NCBI GenBank assembly: GCA_017411745.1
Contig: JAFQPM010000029.1
Location: forward strand, 1-54,194
DNA: 54,194 nt
Reading direction: 5' to 3'
Origin: Clostridia bacterium
GTDB lineage: Bacteria; Bacillota; Clostridia; Oscillospirales; CAG-272
Notes under the pieces: generated by a model
The model's input: only the letters and a program-made list of their open reading frames with translations
What the model was told of the DNA's origin: nothing
Databases searched by the model: none
Part shown: positions 7,501 through 15,725 of the stretch, piece after piece
Layout: each line of letters begins with the position of its first letter
How positions within the stretch are numbered: the stretch's first letter is position 1
Program-made: the position numbers and the translations under genes

Positions 7501-8213
7501 TATATTTTAGCCTTTTTGATCCTTCTCTTCATTTTAATAATGTCGCGAACCATCTTGAAGGAGTCGCGCAGCACGTTTACCTTGCTCTCTCTGTGATTGA
7601 TGATCTTTACGGGCATTTCGACGATCTTCATACCGAACTTGACTGCCCAGAGGATGCACTCGAAGTCGAATGCAAAGCGATCTACCTCACAGCGAGAGAA
7701 GATCTCCTTTGCCGCTTTGCCCGTGAATGCTTTACAGCCGCACTGCGAATCCGAAAGCTTGAAGCCACCGACGATAGAAAGCACCTTGATATACACCTTG
7801 GATGCAAGCTTACGGATCGCGGTATAGCCCTCGTAGCCGTCCTTGGAGAGATTTCGCGAGCCGATGACCATATGCGCATCCGGATTGGCAAGGAAGGTCT
7901 CGTAAACACGCTTGATGACGTCGGTACCGTATGCGAGGTCGGCGTCGGTAAACATTATAATATCGCCTTCCGCGGCAAGCATCGCCGTTCTTACTGCATA
8001 TCCTTTTCCTCTGTTCTGCTCATAACCTACGACACGCACATTGGGGAGGTTCATTTCCTCGACAGCCTTATCACAGCCGTCCTTAGAGCCGTCGTTTGAG
8101 AAAATGATCTCATAGTCCTCAAAGTTCGCGGACATATAATCGGAAAGTGTCTGTGCAGTCTCCTTGATTATCGAGCTCTCGTTATACATCGGAATACAAA
8201 GTGAAAATTTCAT
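7500..8213 (-). CDS. Family 2 glycosyltransferase, dolichyl-phosphate-type
   Basis: This is a GT-A fold glycosyltransferase. The N terminus IPMYNESSIIKETAQTL, the SNDGSKDGC strand and the metal-binding FTDADLAYG (DAD) match polyprenyl/dolichyl-phosphate sugar transferases of GT2. The 237-residue protein has no C-terminal membrane helices and instead ends in a basic tail (KMKRRIKKAK), so it may sit at the membrane surface. It probably transfers a sugar to a lipid carrier for surface glycans, but no other glycan genes lie nearby. It is co-transcribed with the RlmA-like gene upstream and the HAD gene downstream. Confidence 0.85.
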   Translation of the reverse strand: MKFSLCIPMYNESSIIKETAQTLSDYMSANFEDYEIIFSNDGSKDGCDKAVEEMNLPNVRVVGYEQNRGKGYAVRTAMLAAEGDIIMFTDADLAYGTDVIKRVYETFLANPDAHMVIGSRNLSKDGYEGYTAIRKLASKVYIKVLSIVGGFKLSDSQCGCKAFTGKAAKEIFSRCEVDRFAFDFECILWAVKFGMKIVEMPVKIINHRESKVNVLRDSFKMVRDIIKMKRRIKKAKI

Positions 8214-8238
8214 TCTTATTACCTTTCAATATTGGGGG

Positions 8239-9084
8239 TTATTTCTTATATACGTTTATTTCAAATTCGATCTCGGTTTCAAGAGATTCAATGCTTGCAA
8301 GCTTTTGCTTGTCCGCCTCGCTGGTGCGCCAATAGTACGGTGTCATTGAAAAAAGCGCGGCGATGTTCTCTTTTCCCGAGATATTCATTGCATAATGGGA
8401 GATCACACAATCGACGTGCTCCATATTTTTCGGCAGGTCGGCGCGAGGGCCGTTTTCATAGACGTCCTCATACATCACGCGCTTCAAGCCCATAAGGTGA
8501 TTTTTGCCCGCGCCCACTACGAATAGATAGCCGCCTTCGCGAAGGATCCTTTTATATTCTTCCTCGGCACAGGGGGCGAAGATATTGGTCACTGCATCGG
8601 CACAACCGTCATTGATCGGCAACTCAAACACGCTGGCAGTGGCGAAAAGCAAGCTCTGCTTGCCGTCGCGTCTCGCTTGCTTTGCTCCTGCGGAGCAAGC
8701 GAACTTTGAGAGGTCGAAGCCAACGGTGCTCTCTGACAGATCGGCAAGCATTGAGGTATAGTACCCTTCTCCGCAGCCCGCATCGACGAGAAGCTTACAT
8801 TCGGGAACGTAGTGCTTAACCGTGTGATATATCGACTCCGCGGCAAGCTTATAGTTTGGTGTGGAGCGCAAAAACGACCGTCTTGCCGCAACCGCTTCCT
8901 TGGAGTCGCCACCCGTAGCACCGAAGCTCAGGTATCCGTCGGCAGAAAAATCAAAGCTATGCCGTTTGTTTTTTGGGTTATCTCCGCTACACTTTACGCT
9001 TTTGCCGTCCTCCGTCATCTCCATGGGGCAACGGCAGATCGGACAGATAAAATGCTCGCGGATCAATTTTTCGTGATTGTTCAA
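8239..9084 (-). CDS. 23S rRNA (guanine) methyltransferase, RlmA-like
   Basis: This is a SAM-dependent methyltransferase. The N terminus has a zinc-ribbon pattern (CPICRCPM, then KC and RHSFDFSADGYL), characteristic of RlmA enzymes that methylate N1 of G745 or G748 in 23S rRNA. The Rossmann motif is LLVDAGCGEGYY, followed by GFDLSK and VTNIFAPC. The 281-residue length is normal for the family. The start is a TTG at 9084 with an AAAGGAG site 6 bases upstream. G745 versus G748 (tylosin-resistance type) cannot be decided. It is the first gene of a three-gene unit with its own promoter at 9163-9191. Confidence 0.87.
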   Translation of the reverse strand: MNNHEKLIREHFICPICRCPMEMTEDGKSVKCSGDNPKNKRHSFDFSADGYLSFGATGGDSKEAVAARRSFLRSTPNYKLAAESIYHTVKHYVPECKLLVDAGCGEGYYTSMLADLSESTVGFDLSKFACSAGAKQARRDGKQSLLFATASVFELPINDGCADAVTNIFAPCAEEEYKRILREGGYLFVVGAGKNHLMGLKRVMYEDVYENGPRADLPKNMEHVDCVISHYAMNISGKENIAALFSMTPYYWRTSEADKQKLASIESLETEIEFEINVYKK

Positions 9085-9162
9085 GGCTTCTCCTTTAGTG
9101 AGTCAAAATACAGATTGTGGCGAGCCTTAGGGGGTTGGGGGTTCGGCTCGGTTCTTCCTTAT

Positions 9163-9191
9163 ATTGTAATACAAAACGCAGAAAAAATCAA
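9163..9191 (-). promoter_or_regulatory. Promoter of the rlmA-like/GT2/HAD unit
   Basis: On the minus strand TTGATT (9191-9186) and TACAAT (9168-9163) have a 17-bp spacer. Confidence 0.75.
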
Positions 9192-9195
9192 TAGG

Positions 9196-9226
9196 TTTGG
9201 GGAAAATCGCTACGGATTTCCCCCAA
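9196..9226 (-). terminator. Terminator of the two-component operon
   Basis: A hairpin with arms TTTGGGGGAAATC and GATTTTCCCCAAA on the minus strand follows the kinase stop. The following T-tract is interrupted, so termination may be partial; the next promoter overlaps it. Confidence 0.6.
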
Positions 9227-9242
9227 AACAGTTGTTTTCGCG

Positions 9243-10718
9243 TTAGTTTTCTTCCTCAAAGCTACTGTCGTAGATTGCGTCAAGCTCAAACCAGAAGGTC
9301 GAGCCCTTATCTATGACGCTTTCCACTCCGTAGCGTGCACCGTGGGATTCAAGTATTCCCTTGACTATCGACAGTCCGAGTCCCGTGCCGACCACGGCAC
9401 GCTTATGGACCTTATCTACCTTATAATATCTGTCCCAGATATACGGAATGTCCTCGGGGGCAATTCCTACACCCGTATCGGTCACGGATACTCTTACCCT
9501 GCCGCCCTCTACGGTCTGCTTTATCTGAACCTTTTTATCCTCTCCTGTATAGTTGAGCGCGTTATTTACAAGATTATAAACGACCTGCAATATCATAGTT
9601 CTGTCTGCGTTGACGGAAATATTTTCTTCCTTTTCAAACGTGATCGAATATTCCTGCTGCTCGGTAAACTTTTCATAACGGAGCATTACTGCACCGATGA
9701 CCTCGGTCAGATCGAATATCTCGAGTTCGGGCTTTCTTGTTCCTGCGCGTATTTTGGAAAGGTCGAGCATATCGTTTACGAGCTCGGTCAATCTTTCGGT
9801 TTCGTCGATTATGACCTGCATATTTTCGGGTGTGCTCTCTCCAGGAATGTCGCGCATAACCTCACCGTATCCCTTTATCATCGTCAATGGGGTTCGCAGG
9901 TCGTGTGATATATTGGCTACGAGCTCCTTTTGGAGATTATCATTTTTTGCAAGCTCGCTTGCGGCGTAGTTGAGTGCCTCGGCAAGCTCCTCTGCCTCTC
10001 TGTATCCTCCGCCGAAAAAGTGTGCGTCGTATTCTCCCTTTGCGAGTCTTCTCGCTGACCTGCTCATTCTTTCCATAGGCAGACAGATAAGTCTTGACAA
10101 AAGAAGCGCCATAACGAGCGCACCCATTATAAGTATGCACATGATCCAGCCGAATTGATGCTCAAGCGTGGTGACCGTTGCGCTCAGGGGAAGCAGGGCG
10201 GACTCCTGAAGAATGACGTAGTTGCTGCCGTCAGCGCCCTTGCTTGCCGCCGCGTGTATGGTTACTATAACCGTCGAGCCGCCGACAGAATTTGAAATTC
10301 TGCGAGTGTAGTTGCCATCCTTTTCAAGCACACCCGTACACAGTCGACGGATCTCTGCTCCGTCCGCGTGGTGTATAAAGCAGTTTATATTGGCGTCGCA
10401 GTCCGCTATCTCACTGGGAACTCCGTCGGTTATTTTAAAAACTCTGATACAAGAGTCGGTCCCTATCGAGCGCTTATAGGTTATTCTCTGCAAAAGCTCT
10501 ATATTTTCCGTTGCGGAAAATATCTCTTCGTCGGTCTGATGAAATTCGTCGAGCTTGGAGCTTTCGTAAAAGCGGTTGAGCAGCGCTACCTGAAAGGTCC
10601 AGATAACTATCAGGATGAGCACGACGAACAAGGTAAGCATACCGAAAAGTCGCCACGAGATACCTGACACGCGGCGACGGCTTCTGTATATGGGGCTGTT
10701 TATTCTGTCATTGTTCAT
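9243..10718 (-). CDS. Sensor histidine kinase
   Basis: This is a membrane-bound kinase of a two-component system. The order is a basic cytoplasmic N terminus, TM1 (about residues 21-45), an extracytoplasmic sensor of about 130 residues with no recognised fold, TM2 (FGWIMCILIMGALVMALLL), HAMP, the phospho-acceptor box NISHDLRTPLTMIKGYGE, the N box QVVYNLVNNALNYTG, and the G boxes VTDTGVGIAPED and GTGLGLSIVKGILESHG. All catalytic elements are intact. The start ATG at 10718 with a GGGGAA site is preferred over one overlapping the regulator gene. It follows the response regulator by 25 bp. The ligand is unknown; the layout resembles ResE/PhoR/WalK-type kinases. Confidence 0.92.
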   Translation of the reverse strand: MNNDRINSPIYRSRRRVSGISWRLFGMLTLFVVLILIVIWTFQVALLNRFYESSKLDEFHQTDEEIFSATENIELLQRITYKRSIGTDSCIRVFKITDGVPSEIADCDANINCFIHHADGAEIRRLCTGVLEKDGNYTRRISNSVGGSTVIVTIHAAASKGADGSNYVILQESALLPLSATVTTLEHQFGWIMCILIMGALVMALLLSRLICLPMERMSRSARRLAKGEYDAHFFGGGYREAEELAEALNYAASELAKNDNLQKELVANISHDLRTPLTMIKGYGEVMRDIPGESTPENMQVIIDETERLTELVNDMLDLSKIRAGTRKPELEIFDLTEVIGAVMLRYEKFTEQQEYSITFEKEENISVNADRTMILQVVYNLVNNALNYTGEDKKVQIKQTVEGGRVRVSVTDTGVGIAPEDIPYIWDRYYKVDKVHKRAVVGTGLGLSIVKGILESHGARYGVESVIDKGSTFWFELDAIYDSSFEEEN

Positions 10719-10743
10719 ATCAGCTGTTCCCCGTCGTTGAATA

Positions 10744-11445
10744 TTACGCTTCGCCCTCAAAGCGATAACCCACTCCGCGAAGCGTTACGATATATTTGCT
10801 GTATTCACCGAGGCTTTTACGTAAAAGCTTTATATGCGTATCAAGAGTTCTTGCATCTCCGTAGAAATCGTATCCCCAGACCTCGCTTATCAGCTTTTCG
10901 CGAGAAAGCGCGATGTTTCGGTTGTCGAGCATATAGAAAAACAGGTCGTACTCCTTGGGCGACATATCCACTCTCTGTCCGTTGATGTAGACAAGTCTTG
11001 CGGTGAGGTCTGCTCTCAATCCTCCGTTGTCAAGCTCTACTATGACATTCGGCTTCTTGACCGTGTCGTCTGCCTTGTCGCGTCTTGACATACGCTTCAT
11101 AATAGCCTCTATACGAAGCATAAGCTCTTTGGGGGAGAAGGGCTTAACGACGTAATCGTCGATACCGAGCTCGAAGCCGTTTATCTTATCGTATTCCTCT
11201 CCGCGTGCCGAGAGCATAATGATCGGCGTGTTCGTCACCTTGCGGATCTCGCGGCAAGCCGAAAAACCGTCGAGCTCGGGCATCATAATGTCCATTATGA
11301 TGATATCGAACTTGTCCTTACGGCAGAGCCTTACCGCCTCCATTCCGTCTCCTGCTTCGATGACGGTATGTCCTTCAAATTCGGCGTATTTTTTGATTAT
11401 AGAACGAATCCTTGCTTCGTCGTCAACTACTAAAATATTATACAT
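10744..11445 (-). CDS. OmpR/PhoB-family response regulator
   Basis: This DNA-binding partner of the following kinase has a receiver domain with the acidic pocket (VDDEA), the phospho-acceptor Asp in IIIMDIMMPELDG, the conserved Thr/Ser (IIMLSA) and Lys (VVKPFSP). A winged-helix effector follows, with MSPKEYDLFFYML and the recognition segment ARTLDTHIKLLRKSLG ending in LRGVGYRFE. The start at 11445 has a GAGAGGA site. It is the first gene of the pair. A TATAAT-like -10 sits near 11530 without a convincing -35, which fits an activated or autoregulated promoter. Its targets are unknown. Confidence 0.94.
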   Translation of the reverse strand: MYNILVVDDEARIRSIIKKYAEFEGHTVIEAGDGMEAVRLCRKDKFDIIIMDIMMPELDGFSACREIRKVTNTPIIMLSARGEEYDKINGFELGIDDYVVKPFSPKELMLRIEAIMKRMSRRDKADDTVKKPNVIVELDNGGLRADLTARLVYINGQRVDMSPKEYDLFFYMLDNRNIALSREKLISEVWGYDFYGDARTLDTHIKLLRKSLGEYSKYIVTLRGVGYRFEGEA

Positions 11446-11597
11446 TTCCTCTCCGTTCCGTCTCTGCACACCGCGGCTCGAGACTAATTATTTACAGTCT
11501 TTTGACATTTTTTACATCTCTGATATCATTATAATCAAAATTTGTGACAGTTTAATGAAGAATCGATAAAAAGTCGTTGAAAAAAGCAAATTTATTC

Positions 11598-11626
11598 TTG
11601 TTTTTCGTCTATATATATGATAAAAT
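11598..11626 (+). promoter_or_regulatory. Promoter of the QueG-like/addB/addA unit
   Basis: TTGTTT (11598-11603), a 17-bp spacer and TAAAAT (11621-11626) precede the first gene. The match is moderate; a second -10-like TATACT lies at 11633. Confidence 0.55.
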
Positions 11627-11668
11627 TAATATATACTGTGAATAACTGCGTTGGGGACGGATTTTAAT

Positions 11669-12484
11669 ATGTTTTTTATCAGAAGGTTGCTAAAAGAGAT
11701 GGGGATAGAGCTATGTGCTCCCATATCCTTGAAAAATTGCAATATTACTAGGCAATACAAGCTCGAGCGTTGCGGTTTTTCGGATATTTCTTCGCTAAAT
11801 GCGATAATGATAGCCGTTCCCTATCTTTTAAAATGTGAAAAGCGCAACGTTTCGGCATACGCTATTCCAAAAGATTATCACCTGTTTTTTAAAAGACTTT
11901 TTAACACGATAATTACCCTGCTTGAAAATGAATATCCCGAAAACAAATTCGTTGGATTTGCGGACGACTCGCCGATAGACGAGCGATCTGCCGCCGCTAT
12001 GGCAGGTCTTGGCATCGTTGGGGATAACGGCATGCTGATAACCGAAAAATACTCGTCTTACGTATTTTTGGGTGAGATAATCACTGATCTTCCCATCGAA
12101 TCCGTCGCAGGAAAGATCAAGAGGTGCGAGGGCTGCGGAAAATGCAAGCTCGCTTGCCCGATGGCAGAGTCGGGTCAATGTCTCTCGGCGCTAACGCAGA
12201 AAAAGGGCGGTTTATCCGATGAAGAACAGAGGACGATCTTAAAGCACGGATACGCGTGGGGCTGTGATATTTGCCAGGAGGTCTGTCCGCATACGAAAAA
12301 GGCGATCGCAGACGGCACTATTTACACGGATATAGAATTTTTTAAAGGTGAGAATCTTCCCTTTATCACCGTCAGAGATATTGACGATATGAGCGACGAG
12401 GAATTTGCGACCAGGGCATATTCATGGAGGGGTCGCCAGACTATCAGAAGAAATCTTGAGCTTTTTGAACGAGAGAATTCTTAA
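11669..12484 (+). CDS. QueG-like 4Fe-4S protein (short form)
   Basis: This is related to epoxyqueuosine reductase, which reduces epoxyqueuosine to queuosine in tRNA. The N-terminal DUF1730-type domain (with SPIDERSAAAMAGLGIVGDN) is followed by two [4Fe-4S] ligand sets, CEGCGKCKLACP and GCDICQEVCP. At 271 residues it is about 100 shorter than QueG and lacks the C-terminal HEAT-repeat tRNA-binding part, so the substrate may differ. I use the ATG at 11669, preceded by GGGGACGG, over a TTG at 11651. It lies 22 bp before addB. No other queuosine gene is in the window. Confidence 0.75.
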   Translation: MFFIRRLLKEMGIELCAPISLKNCNITRQYKLERCGFSDISSLNAIMIAVPYLLKCEKRNVSAYAIPKDYHLFFKRLFNTIITLLENEYPENKFVGFADDSPIDERSAAAMAGLGIVGDNGMLITEKYSSYVFLGEIITDLPIESVAGKIKRCEGCGKCKLACPMAESGQCLSALTQKKGGLSDEEQRTILKHGYAWGCDICQEVCPHTKKAIADGTIYTDIEFFKGENLPFITVRDIDDMSDEEFATRAYSWRGRQTIRRNLELFERENS

Positions 12485-12506
12485 AATCAATTTTTGAGGA
12501 AAAATT

Positions 12507-15500
12507 ATGTTGACATTTCTTTTCGGAAGACCCGGAAGCGGAAAAACTTCTTACATAATCGAAAAAATAAAGGAATCGGTAGAGTCGGGAAAGCAGACCT
12601 ATCTGCTCGTTCCCGAGCAGCAGGCCTTTATCAGTGAATCGATGCTTGCCGATCTGCCTGCGTCGTCTGCGCTCTGCTTTGAGGTGGTCTCCTTTTCCCG
12701 CCTTTGCGAAAAGGTTTTTGGTGAGGTCGGAGGTCTTATAGACTCACGCATGGGCAGTGATCTGGGGAGCCTGATCATGTGGCAGACCTTGCGCGAGGTC
12801 TCCGCACTTTTGGAGGAATACGGAAGCGTTAAGACCGACCGCGCGTTTGGTGATATGATGCTGTCGGTCATAGATGAGCTGCACGCAAATTCGGTCAGCG
12901 CCGAGGATTGCCAGAGGCTTGCAGAACAATGCGACGATCCCGCACTCTCGCGTAAGCTTTCCGATATTTCACTCGTTTACGCCAATCGTGATCGAATTAT
13001 GGGCGAGCTACTCGGCGAATCCGCGATCGCCGCGGAAAACAAGCTTTCCTTGCTCTCGGACGCTTTGCGCTCTCACAAGTGTTTCGGTGGCTGCAGAGTT
13101 TTCGTCGACTCCTTTACCAGCTTTACGGGTGAGGAGCACGATATACTCGAGGAGATCGCCAAACAGGCTGACGAGCTCTGCATTTCCTTCTGCTACGAGG
13201 GCAGAGGCACTGACGGTCCGCACACCGAAAGCATTCGCAACACGGTTAAAAGATTTACAAGATTTGCGCGCGAAAACGGTGTGGATACAAAAGACGTCAC
13301 CCTTGAAGCAAATACTCGCGCAAAAAGCATTGTGCTACAGGAGCTTGAAAAGCTTTTGTGGGATTTTTCTCTCACGAAGGATTCGCTTCCCTGCGTGAAT
13401 ACCGAGGAGCTTTCCGCAGTGCCGATGGCAATATGCAAAAACGAATACGAGGAGACCTTCTTTGCCGCCTTGCAGATACTCAAGGCGCACGCAGAGGGCG
13501 TTAAATTCTCCGAGATCGCGCTTATTATGCGCGACTGCGATAACAGAAAGGGTATTATTGACGCGATCTTTGAGCGACTTAATATTCCCTATTTCTACTC
13601 CGAAAAGACCGATCTTTCGAGCACCCCCGTGGCGCGACTTATCCTGTCTGCTCTGCGTTGTATCACGTACAACTTCAGGACCTCTGACGTGCTCACGCTG
13701 ATCAAGACCGGACTTTGCGGGATCGAAGCACACGACGCCGATCTTTTTGAGGACTATTGCTACACCTGGTCGATCGGAGGAAACAGATTCCTTGACGACG
13801 TCTGGAGCATGAACCCCAACGGCTATACGACTCAAAAAAGCGAGCGCGGCAACGAGATCCTGCTTGCCGCAAACCGTGTGCGTGCGGCGCTCATTCCGCC
13901 GCTGGTCTCTCTGCGAAAAAAATTTGCTGTGGCAAGCGGAAACACGCTTGAAAACTGCCGAGCGCTTTACGAATATTTAGAGGAGCTCGGAGTTTCCGAG
14001 TCGCTTTGCGCTCTTGCCGAGCTTGAGCTCGCCTCGGGAAACGTACGGGGCGCGGGCGAGGCTATACGCGTTTACGATCACATCGTGTCGGTACTGACGA
14101 ATATCGGCACCGTGCTTCAGGACGCTCCCACCAACGCGGAGGAATTGACCGCCGCTATTGAAATAATGCTCTCTCACACGGATATGGGCTCGGTTCCTGC
14201 CGTTGGAGATTACGTTACGGTCGGCTCGGCGGCGACACTCCGAGTTGAAAATATTAAGATCGCCATTCTTCTCGGTCTTTGCGACGGCGAGTTCCCGAAG
14301 GCTTACGCCGACTCGGGACTGCTCAGTGAAAACGACAAGAGCGTTATGGCGGAGCTTGGCATATCCTTGACCTCCCGCGAAAGCACGGTGACCTCGGACG
14401 AGCTTTTCTACGTCTACCGCGCTATGACGAAGCCCTCGGATAAGCTGGTGCTCTGCACCTGCTCTTCAAGCATTAGCGGTCGGGCACTCACTCCGTCAAC
14501 CGCTTGGAATCGAGTCAGGTTTATCTTCCCCGATATCAAGCCCGTAGAATTTGATCTTGCCCGCGTTGCAGAGCTTGCGGCTTCGCTGTCCGAAAAAGAG
14601 GACCCGAACGGCAACGGCGGAGGCAGAGAGGAGCTACGCGGAGAACAGGCAGACGCCGTTGAGATAGATCCTATGTACGTTCGTATGCTGTTCGGCGACA
14701 GACTTCGTCTTTCCAAGTCGCAGATCTCGACCTTTGCCGAGTGCCCCTACAGATATTGGTGCGAATACGTGCTCGGTCTTCGCGAGCAGAAGGTATCTGC
14801 CGTCAGCTACGCCGATTCGGGAACAATAATTCACTACGTTCTTGAAAAATTCCTCAAAAAAGTCCGCCTCCCCGACGGCTCGGTAGAGCGCCCCTCTGAC
14901 GACGAGATCATTAAAGAGGTCGACTCGATCATATCCGAATATATTTACGATATCAACTGTCCTCTGCCGTCCTCGATGATGTACAGCTTCTCAAGACTCC
15001 GCGATCTCTCGCTCGTTATGGTACGCAGCGTTCTTGACGAATTCCAGCGCTCAAGCTTTAAGATAGTCGCGTTTGAGGAGCATATTTCCGATAGCCGCGA
15101 AGGAACTCTCAGACCTATGGAGATCAAGATAGGTGATGAGGAGAGTGCTCCCGTGGTCAGTCTGGGTGGTGTGATTGATAGAATAGATCTTTACGACGAC
15201 GGAGAGAGTAAATATTTGCGCGTGGTCGATTACAAGACCGGTACACACAGATACGACGTGTCCAAGGTCTCTACGGGCGAGGATCTTCAGCTCCCCGCTT
15301 ACTTATTTACCGCCGCACAGAAGAAAAATATCGGGTTCTTCGGCGAAGAGAGGGAGATACTTCCCGCGTCGGCTCTGTTCCTTTCAGCTGAAGAAGAAAA
15401 GGGCGAGATAAATCCCGTGAGAAGCGGATTCATTCTCGGGAACAAGGATATTTTGTCCGCGGCAAGCGCCGATATGGACAAAAAGATACTTGCCGGCATC

Positions 15501-15707
15501 TCTGTAAACAAGGACGGAGAGATCACAGGCAAAGCCGCGGTCAGCGATGAGCAGTTAGCGGGCATTGAAGATTCCCTGCACACCTCGATAATCGGCACGG
15601 CAAGATCGATGTATTCGGGCAAGGCTCCGCGCACCCCTTCAAAGGAAGCGTGTGGGTTCTGCTCCATTCGTTCGTCCTGCCCGTCGGCATACAAGGAAAA
15701 GCATTAA
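12507..15707 (+). CDS. addB: AddB, helicase-nuclease subunit B
   Basis: This is a subunit of the AddAB helicase-nuclease that resects double-strand breaks and recognises Chi. The N terminus has Walker A (GRPGSGKT, residues 7-14). The C-terminal PD-(D/E)XK nuclease includes LRVVDYKTG. The iron-sulfur cluster ligands are visible: one Cys in AECPYRYWC and three in the terminal CGFCSIRSSC. At 1066 residues it is slightly shorter than Bacillus AddB. AddA follows after 18 bp, as in Firmicutes addBA operons. Confidence 0.95.
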   Translation: MLTFLFGRPGSGKTSYIIEKIKESVESGKQTYLLVPEQQAFISESMLADLPASSALCFEVVSFSRLCEKVFGEVGGLIDSRMGSDLGSLIMWQTLREVSALLEEYGSVKTDRAFGDMMLSVIDELHANSVSAEDCQRLAEQCDDPALSRKLSDISLVYANRDRIMGELLGESAIAAENKLSLLSDALRSHKCFGGCRVFVDSFTSFTGEEHDILEEIAKQADELCISFCYEGRGTDGPHTESIRNTVKRFTRFARENGVDTKDVTLEANTRAKSIVLQELEKLLWDFSLTKDSLPCVNTEELSAVPMAICKNEYEETFFAALQILKAHAEGVKFSEIALIMRDCDNRKGIIDAIFERLNIPYFYSEKTDLSSTPVARLILSALRCITYNFRTSDVLTLIKTGLCGIEAHDADLFEDYCYTWSIGGNRFLDDVWSMNPNGYTTQKSERGNEILLAANRVRAALIPPLVSLRKKFAVASGNTLENCRALYEYLEELGVSESLCALAELELASGNVRGAGEAIRVYDHIVSVLTNIGTVLQDAPTNAEELTAAIEIMLSHTDMGSVPAVGDYVTVGSAATLRVENIKIAILLGLCDGEFPKAYADSGLLSENDKSVMAELGISLTSRESTVTSDELFYVYRAMTKPSDKLVLCTCSSSISGRALTPSTAWNRVRFIFPDIKPVEFDLARVAELAASLSEKEDPNGNGGGREELRGEQADAVEIDPMYVRMLFGDRLRLSKSQISTFAECPYRYWCEYVLGLREQKVSAVSYADSGTIIHYVLEKFLKKVRLPDGSVERPSDDEIIKEVDSIISEYIYDINCPLPSSMMYSFSRLRDLSLVMVRSVLDEFQRSSFKIVAFEEHISDSREGTLRPMEIKIGDEESAPVVSLGGVIDRIDLYDDGESKYLRVVDYKTGTHRYDVSKVSTGEDLQLPAYLFTAAQKKNIGFFGEEREILPASALFLSAEEEKGEINPVRSGFILGNKDILSAASADMDKKILAGISVNKDGEITGKAAVSDEQLAGIEDSLHTSIIGTARSMYSGKAPRTPSKEACGFCSIRSSCPSAYKEKH

Positions 15708-15725
15708 TTAACCGGAGGACTATTT

